A stretch of 5,308 bases of DNA from Nitrosopumilales archaeon CG_4_9_14_0_2_um_filter_34_16 (GTDB lineage Archaea; Thermoproteota; Nitrososphaeria; Nitrososphaerales; Nitrosopumilaceae): assembly GCA_002788515.1 (NCBI GenBank), contig PFRJ01000052.1:1-5308 (forward strand), read 5' to 3'. A program made the translations under genes and the position numbers. Of the stretch, positions 1-4,017 are shown piece by piece. The notes beneath the pieces were generated by a model. It saw nothing but the letters and a program-made list of their open reading frames with translations, had not been told where the DNA came from and made no database searches. Numbering within the stretch: the stretch's first letter is position 1; each line of letters begins with the position of its first letter.

Positions 1-1
1 T

Positions 2-55
2 AATGGGGTTTGTCCTAACTGCCACACAAATAGTTTTGAAAAATTAAAATTATGA
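2..55 (+). CDS. C-terminal end of an unidentified protein with a CxxC zinc-knuckle-like tail (partial)
   Basis: Only the last 17 codons lie in the window, read from base 2 and ending in TGA at 53-55. The peptide is NGVCPNCHTNSFEKLKL. Its GxCPxC motif followed by a short polar stretch is typical of one half of a zinc ribbon or knuckle, found at the end of many small archaeal information-processing or nucleic-acid-binding proteins. The start and most of the protein lie to the left, so no function can be given. The gene converges on rps30e, which ends at 226 on the other strand. The call rests on this one motif and an open frame to the edge; a chance open frame of this length remains possible. 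Confidence 0.5.
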   Translation, partial: NGVCPNCHTNSFEKLKL

Positions 56-140
56 TACAACAAGATCAAACCCAAAAAATCATATTTCAGCGATTCAAAA
101 CAATACTGTGTCATGAGTTAGCCTAAAATCCCATCCGACG

Positions 141-146
141 TTTTTT
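141..146 (+). terminator. T6 tract, possible terminator of the left-edge plus-strand gene
   Basis: A run of six T follows the GC-containing CCATCCGACG about 85 bases after the TGA at 53-55. Archaeal RNA polymerase stops at such U-tracts without needing a hairpin. It is the only plus-strand run of this length in the spacer. Position and composition are the whole evidence. Confidence 0.35.
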
Positions 147-187
147 GACAATGAGGAAACACGCCAAGTTGACATAACCTAGTCTAG

Positions 188-204
188 AAAATGATCGTAA
201 AATG
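188..204 (-). terminator. Repeated TCATTTT tracts, possible terminator of rps30e
   Basis: On the minus strand the sequence TCATTTT occurs twice, separated by four bases, starting about 22 bases after the rps30e stop codon. Closely spaced T-rich tracts just downstream of a stop are the usual form of archaeal intrinsic terminators. A second candidate is a T6 run on the minus strand at 79-74. Confidence 0.35.
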
Positions 205-225
205 ACAGAATTTAGAAATGTATGA

Positions 226-408
226 CTAACGTTTCTTTCGTCTTTGTCCAGGTTTGTTTTGACCAGGAAATCTGCCTAAAACAAAACGTTTTTTGAAGTT
301 ACTTTTATTTCCAACACTAGAACTAGTACCTACAATTTTTCTTCCTTCGACTTTTGGAGTTTGTCCTCGTACTTTACCTGCTTTAGTAAGCGAACCGTGT
401 GTTGCCAT
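226..408 (-). CDS. rps30e: Small ribosomal subunit protein S30e
   Basis: A 60-residue, strongly basic protein of the S30e family, present in eukaryotes and some archaea and a component of the small ribosomal subunit. The N-terminal block HGSLTKAGKVRGQTPKV (residues 4-20) closely matches the conserved start of eukaryotic S30 (the ribosomal part of the FAU precursor); the KKRFV segment near residue 39 matches the second conserved block. The C-terminus is a lysine/arginine tail (QRRKKR), as expected for an rRNA-binding extension. The length suits a stand-alone archaeal S30e without the ubiquitin-like fusion found in animals. It starts at ATG 408-406 and stops with TAG at 228-226. It lies 40 bases downstream of the radical SAM gene on the same strand. 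A TATA-like element in that gap suggests its own leaderless transcript, expected for a ribosomal protein beside unrelated metabolic genes. Confidence 0.95.
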   Translation of the reverse strand: MATHGSLTKAGKVRGQTPKVEGRKIVGTSSSVGNKSNFKKRFVLGRFPGQNKPGQRRKKR

Positions 409-426
409 GATATTAAATGAGAGTTA

Positions 427-440
427 GTAAATTTATGTAT
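427..440 (-). promoter_or_regulatory. Putative TATA box of rps30e
   Basis: On the minus strand the AT-rich element CATAAATTTA (about 437-428) is centred roughly 25 bases before the rps30e ATG. No Shine-Dalgarno-like purine tract precedes that ATG. This is the expected geometry for a leaderless archaeal transcript. The element sits in the 40-base gap after the radical SAM stop codon. It is a sequence match only; background AT content is high. Confidence 0.4.
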
Positions 441-448
441 TTGTATGA

Positions 449-2182
449 CTACCAATATTTGGCTTTAATAGTCTCAATGACTTTTTCATGTTCCTTGCTT
501 TTATTACGTGCATATCTTTCCATGGCACCTAATGGAACACCACCAAGAGATCTAGCTATTGCATTAAAGAAGTATCTTTGCGGACCTTTTGAACCAGTCT
601 TAGTCATGAATTTTTGAATACCATATTTGAAATTGTGTTGCCATGTCTTGTAAAGAACACCTAGTTGTGCAGGAGTCATTTCATTTCCAATGTGGAAGAA
701 ATCAGATTTTTCAAGTAAACCAATTGGAACAAATGTCAATGCAGTTGCAGTGAACATTGAATCAGGCTGTTCATGTTCTAATTCGCTGATTAATTGAATG
801 GTGTCCCAAGAATCTTCAGGAGTTTCATCGTTATCAAGCCCCATAATCAGAGTAAACGCAGGAATCCAATAATCCTGATTGAGAGTTTTAACACCTTCTT
901 TGACAACCCAGTGCCATTCAGATGGATCATAAGGTGCAAGTTTTCTATCAGCATATTTTCCAATCAGTCTAAGACTTCCAGTTTCAAATCCTGCTTGGAT
1001 GCCAATCATGTTATCTGGACCGGCTCTAATAATTTTAGACAAATTTGGAATTAATTTTTCGTCCGCAATTGCACCTGCTAGTGTTCCATGTGTAGGGTTT
1101 GTATGTTCAACACCAGTAGACATGATTGCAGTGAATAATTCCTCCAAAGCTTCTCTGTTTGGCTCCATTCCTTTTGCAGTACGAGGATCCATTCCATAAA
1201 CAAAGATATCATCACTGTGAATCCATGCAGATTTAGAACCGCCCTTCTTAATGTTAACTTCAATTTCTTGTTTGACTTTTTCTGGTGAATAGTATCTCAA
1301 AGATCTTAATGTTACGTCACAGAATTTACAGCCTCTACCACATCCGCGCATTACTTCAACCATTCCGTGCATACTTGGTTCTACGATATTTGGAATTTCC
1401 TCCAACTCTGGTCTATCCCAGAAATTGACAAATCTTCCATGAATTTTTTTCCCTTCTCTTTCAAATTCTTTAATGTTAACTTTAAAGTCGCTTCTCTTTC
1501 TGAAAGGATCCATATTTTCAAAATCGCCATTGATTAAATAATTAAAGAATCTACCAGCATGTCCATCAATTTCAGGTGCAATGCCACCAAGTTCTCCTTC
1601 AAGTATGGCATAGATTCCAAACTCTTCGATTTTTGCCGGATCATAGTTGTATTGCCATGTTCCAGAAGCACCAGAAATTACTTTAGCTTTACTTCCAGTT
1701 CTTGCTTTTGCAGCTTTAATTCTGTGATGTAGTTCAGCATTGTAAAACTCATCATAAGATGTTTGTTTTCTACCATAAGTGAAAGTCATAGTAACCGGAC
1801 CCATTCCAAGAGGATCCATTTCATAAGTTCCAATAACTTCGGTTTCAGGACCAATGAATTTTTCAATGTGGTTTGGATGAGCAACAACTACATCTTGTCT
1901 GCTAAATCCATCTCTGAGTAAACCAGCTTCTAATTTTCTTAACCCATATGGAGCATATTTTGCCACACCGTCAATATCAGGAGACCAATTGCAAATGAAA
2001 TCAAATAGAACTTTTGGAGTTACTTGATTTCCAAGAATTTTATACCAAAAGCTGTTCTTGTCTCTATGAGGATCCAAAGCTGGAGCACAACCGAAAAATG
2101 TTGCAAGAGACAATCCCCGATAAGGAGACATCAAAGTTCTATCAGCCGTTAAAACTATTTTTGGAGTTCCCATTCCCTTCAA
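449..2182 (-). CDS. Radical SAM protein, substrate unknown (COG1032-like)
   Basis: A 577-residue protein with a canonical radical SAM cluster motif CGRGCKFC: Cys281, Cys285 and Cys288 (Cx3Cx2C) should bind the 4Fe-4S cluster that cleaves S-adenosylmethionine. Later strands of the partial TIM barrel are visible as WIHSDDIFVYG (320-330), IQAGFETGS (395-403) and FTLIMGLDNDETPED (443-457), the last like the GLPGET segment of COG1032-type enzymes. The first 270 or so residues form a separate domain. In COG1032 proteins this place often holds a cobalamin-binding fold, but no proper DxHxxG motif is present; the nearest match, DPHRDK (37-42), lacks the glycine. No signal peptide or clear membrane segment is seen, so it is probably cytoplasmic. 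The listed start is TTG; ATG at 2173-2171 (residue 4) is an equally good or better start. It follows pyrK by 42-51 bases and may be co-transcribed or use its own weak promoter. Family is confident; reaction and substrate are unknown. Confidence 0.85.
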   Translation of the reverse strand: MKGMGTPKIVLTADRTLMSPYRGLSLATFFGCAPALDPHRDKNSFWYKILGNQVTPKVLFDFICNWSPDIDGVAKYAPYGLRKLEAGLLRDGFSRQDVVVAHPNHIEKFIGPETEVIGTYEMDPLGMGPVTMTFTYGRKQTSYDEFYNAELHHRIKAAKARTGSKAKVISGASGTWQYNYDPAKIEEFGIYAILEGELGGIAPEIDGHAGRFFNYLINGDFENMDPFRKRSDFKVNIKEFEREGKKIHGRFVNFWDRPELEEIPNIVEPSMHGMVEVMRGCGRGCKFCDVTLRSLRYYSPEKVKQEIEVNIKKGGSKSAWIHSDDIFVYGMDPRTAKGMEPNREALEELFTAIMSTGVEHTNPTHGTLAGAIADEKLIPNLSKIIRAGPDNMIGIQAGFETGSLRLIGKYADRKLAPYDPSEWHWVVKEGVKTLNQDYWIPAFTLIMGLDNDETPEDSWDTIQLISELEHEQPDSMFTATALTFVPIGLLEKSDFFHIGNEMTPAQLGVLYKTWQHNFKYGIQKFMTKTGSKGPQRYFFNAIARSLGGVPLGAMERYARNKSKEHEKVIETIKAKYW

Positions 2183-2200
2183 GGAAATAATTTTATGATT

Positions 2201-2209
2201 TATTTTAAA
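2201..2209 (-). promoter_or_regulatory. Possible TATA box of the radical SAM gene
   Basis: The minus-strand element TTTAAAATA lies between the pyrK stop codon and the radical SAM start, centred 23 bases before the TTG start and 32 bases before the ATG at 2173. A promoter here would place transcription initiation close to either start. The gap contains no T-run long enough to suggest termination after pyrK, so read-through from pyrDK is also possible. Weak evidence in AT-rich DNA. Confidence 0.3.
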
Positions 2210-2224
2210 CCTTGCTAGGCAAAC

Positions 2225-3037
2225 TTAATAATTTTCTAAAATTCCAGCCTTGTTTCTATGCAAATGACCAAATTCCATATTTTTCGACAAATGGTCTCCA
2301 TCAAATACAGTTCCATCCCTACAAACAAGATCTTCACCTACACAACAGCTACCACAAATTCCCACACCGCATTTCATCATCCTCTCAAGACTTGCCTGAA
2401 CAAAGATGTTTCTTGAATGTGCAGATTGGACAGTTTTATACATCATGATTTCAGGGCCGCAAACATACACTGCATCAAAATGTGTCTCGCTAACTAATTT
2501 TTCAACCAAATCAGTAACAAATCCTTTTTCACCATAACTGCCATCATCAGTTGATACAATCACACGATGAGGATTATTTGTTAACAGATCATTTGCTAAA
2601 TTTTCAAAGAATACTTCGTCTTTTGATTTTGCACCCATCAGTACAGTCACGTCATCTGTTGGCTTTACAAAAGTAAGTAGTCGCATCATAGGAACAAGAC
2701 CGGTTCCTCCTCCAACTAGCAATAGTTTGCCTTCTTTGACATCAAACGAATTTCCATATGGGCCACGTATTCCTATTTGCCCACCCACCGGAATATTAAA
2801 CAGTCCAGTAGATGAAGGACCGTGTTTTCTAACTGTAAATGCAGCTTTTCCAGATTCTTTGGAAATCATTACACTCATCGGTAATTCATTAACACCAGGT
2901 ATCCAAACCATAGCAAATTGACCGGGAAGGACATTTGGCATTACATCATCAGAAAAAACCAAAGTTCTAACAGTAGGTGTTTCATCTATTACTTTTTCAA
3001 TTGCAACAATTACAGGATGATTAAGATTTCTTTGCAA
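2225..3037 (-). CDS. pyrK: Dihydroorotate dehydrogenase electron transfer subunit PyrK
   Basis: This 270-residue iron-sulfur flavoprotein partners PyrD in class 1B dihydroorotate dehydrogenase, passing electrons from dihydroorotate through a 2Fe-2S cluster and FAD to NAD+ in de novo pyrimidine synthesis. The FAD-binding ferredoxin-reductase-like barrel comes first (about 1-100), with PGQFAMVW (38-45) and ELPMSV (51-56) at the flavin site. The nucleotide-binding fold follows, with LLLVGGGTGLVP (105-116) and CGPE (193-196). The C-terminal cluster motif supplies Cys223, Cys228, Cys231 and Cys239, with an extra Cys232. Length fits the family. The start is TTG at 3037-3035: an in-frame stop lies two codons upstream (3043-3041) and the next ATG is at residue 33, inside the barrel, so no ordinary alternative exists. 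The first 17 bases overlap the end of pyrD, implying one transcript and probably coupled translation. ELPMSV lacks the arginine of the usual RPxS flavin motif. Confidence 0.95.
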   Translation of the reverse strand: MQRNLNHPVIVAIEKVIDETPTVRTLVFSDDVMPNVLPGQFAMVWIPGVNELPMSVMISKESGKAAFTVRKHGPSSTGLFNIPVGGQIGIRGPYGNSFDVKEGKLLLVGGGTGLVPMMRLLTFVKPTDDVTVLMGAKSKDEVFFENLANDLLTNNPHRVIVSTDDGSYGEKGFVTDLVEKLVSETHFDAVYVCGPEIMMYKTVQSAHSRNIFVQASLERMMKCGVGICGSCCVGEDLVCRDGTVFDGDHLSKNMEFGHLHRNKAGILENY

Positions 3038-3932
3038 GACCTACCATATCCTTTATTGAAGAATAGTTTTTTCTATCCATGTATTGTAATATTCCTTTGT
3101 TAATGTCATCAAAAACTCCAACCCAATTATCACCTATTGCACTACCAAGTTGTACAGCAGAAGCTCCAGCCAAGAAAAATTCTATTGCATCCTCCCATGT
3201 AGAAATCCCACCACATCCAATTATTGGTATATCATATTGTGAAGAGATCTCATATACACATCTTAGTGCAATTGGTTTGATTGGAGTTCCAGATAATCCT
3301 CCAAATTTGTTACTAAGAATAGGTCGTTGAAGTTCAACGTCAATTGCTATTGCACGAACAGTGTTAATGGCAGTAATTGCATCAATTCCAGAATCTATTG
3401 CAGTACGTACAGTGTTTAGATAATTACTAGTACCTAAGCCAACTTTTGCAATTACAGGAACAGTTGTAACATTTTTGACAGTGGATACGATTGCTTTGAC
3501 TAATCCAGGATCATCTCCAACTTCCAAGCCAACTTTGGCAACATGAGGACAAGATAAATTCAGTTCATATGCTTTGACTTTACAATTTTCAAATTGTTTT
3601 ATCATAAATTCAAAATCTTCAGGTACAGAGCCCACTAAACTCACAATTATTGGAACATCTTGATTAGGTTCAATCATTTTAGCAAAATTTGACGCTCCGG
3701 GATTTGAAAGACCTACTGCATTTATCCACCCACCACCTTTTACGCTGAAAATAGTAGGATTTGGATATCCTTCCCAAGGCGCAGTACTAAGAGATTTTGT
3801 AACGACGGCGCCAGCGCCTGAAGCATGAAGACGTTTAAACACATCTAAAGATATGCCTAAAATTCCAGAGGCTAGCATTACAGGTTTGTCTAATTGAATT
3901 TTACCTATGGAAGTTGCAAGGCTAGGTTCCAC
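3021..3932 (-). CDS. pyrD: Dihydroorotate dehydrogenase catalytic subunit, class 1B
   Basis: A 303-residue FMN enzyme of the TIM-barrel dihydroorotate dehydrogenase family, oxidising dihydroorotate to orotate in pyrimidine synthesis. The catalytic loop reads NLSCPH (125-130); its Cys128 is the active-site base that marks class 1 enzymes, whereas class 2 uses serine. FMN and substrate contacts are recognisable at VVTKS (43-47, Lys45), AVGLSNPG (72-79), IAKVGL (161-166), INT (189-191), GGLSG (211-215), GCGGI (239-243) and LGSA (262-265). The absence of an N-terminal membrane segment and the adjacent pyrK identify the NAD+-linked class 1B form, expected to be a cytoplasmic PyrD2-PyrK2 complex. 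The start is GTG at 3932-3930, the first usable start; no ATG, GTG or TTG lies in frame upstream to 3960. A TATA-like element 27 bases upstream suggests a leaderless mRNA. It leads the minus-strand gene cluster and diverges from nop5. Confidence 0.96.
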   Translation of the reverse strand: MEPSLATSIGKIQLDKPVMLASGILGISLDVFKRLHASGAGAVVTKSLSTAPWEGYPNPTIFSVKGGGWINAVGLSNPGASNFAKMIEPNQDVPIIVSLVGSVPEDFEFMIKQFENCKVKAYELNLSCPHVAKVGLEVGDDPGLVKAIVSTVKNVTTVPVIAKVGLGTSNYLNTVRTAIDSGIDAITAINTVRAIAIDVELQRPILSNKFGGLSGTPIKPIALRCVYEISSQYDIPIIGCGGISTWEDAIEFFLAGASAVQLGSAIGDNWVGVFDDINKGILQYMDRKNYSSIKDMVGLAKKS

Positions 3933-3955
3933 TTTGATTAATGAACTTAGTTTCG

Positions 3956-3962
3956 AATATAA
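3956..3962 (-). promoter_or_regulatory. Putative TATA box of pyrD
   Basis: The minus-strand element TTATATT is centred 27 bases before the GTG start of pyrD, the spacing expected when transcription begins at or within a base or two of the start codon. No purine-rich ribosome-binding sequence precedes the GTG. Together these support a leaderless transcript carrying pyrD, pyrK and possibly the genes further downstream. Confidence 0.5.
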
Positions 3963-3983
3963 CAGTTGATTCGCGTTTCTGGT

Positions 3984-3998
3984 ACCTTTTTTAAAGGT
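3984..3998 (+). promoter_or_regulatory. Putative nop5 TATA box within a palindrome
   Basis: The T6A3 element TTTTTTAAA (3987-3995) is centred 27 bases before the nop5 ATG, again the leaderless spacing. It sits in a perfect inverted repeat, ACCTTT-TTT-AAAGGT. A second short palindrome, GGTACC (3981-3986), abuts and overlaps its left arm. Such symmetry over a TATA box could be an operator for a dimeric regulator, or a by-product of an A/T-rich promoter. The two divergent TATA boxes lie about 30 bases apart, so factors bound to one could affect the other. Confidence 0.45.
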
Positions 3999-4017
3999 GA
4001 TTTAGAATCAACTAGTC

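Larger units (their letters stand above)
56..225. other. Convergent intergenic spacer
   Basis: This stretch lies between the ends of two converging genes. It has no tRNA-like fold, no TGATGA C box on either strand and no convincing reading frame. A 24-codon frame beginning at base 52 overlaps the end of the preceding gene and resembles nothing. What can be seen is T-rich sequence on both strands, consistent with archaeal terminators, which need a U-tract more than a hairpin. Confidence 0.6.

Noticed and set aside
37..42. DPHRDK (protein residues 37-42 of the radical SAM protein; DNA about 2074-2057) as a cobalamin-binding DxHxxG motif
   Set aside because: The glycine is missing and the usual preceding strand pattern is not clear, so B12 binding cannot be claimed.
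52..126. Plus-strand 24-codon frame starting at ATG 52
   Set aside because: It overlaps the end of the left-edge gene, has no convincing promoter spacing and resembles no family.
56..225. Possible box C/D guide RNA in the spacer, prompted by the nearby nop5 gene
   Set aside because: No TGATGA C box on either strand and no ordered C/D'/C'/D set; only isolated CTGA and ATGA matches.
417..617. Plus-strand open frame of 66 codons
   Set aside because: It lies antisense to the end of the radical SAM gene, has no recognisable domain and is explained as a shadow frame.
794..1199. Two overlapping plus-strand open frames (794-1054 and 999-1199)
   Set aside because: Both are antisense to conserved radical SAM sequence, with no promoter or family resemblance.
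2212..2448. Plus-strand open frame of 78 codons opposite the PyrK cysteine cluster
   Set aside because: It mirrors the constrained PyrK coding sequence and has no plausible protein features.
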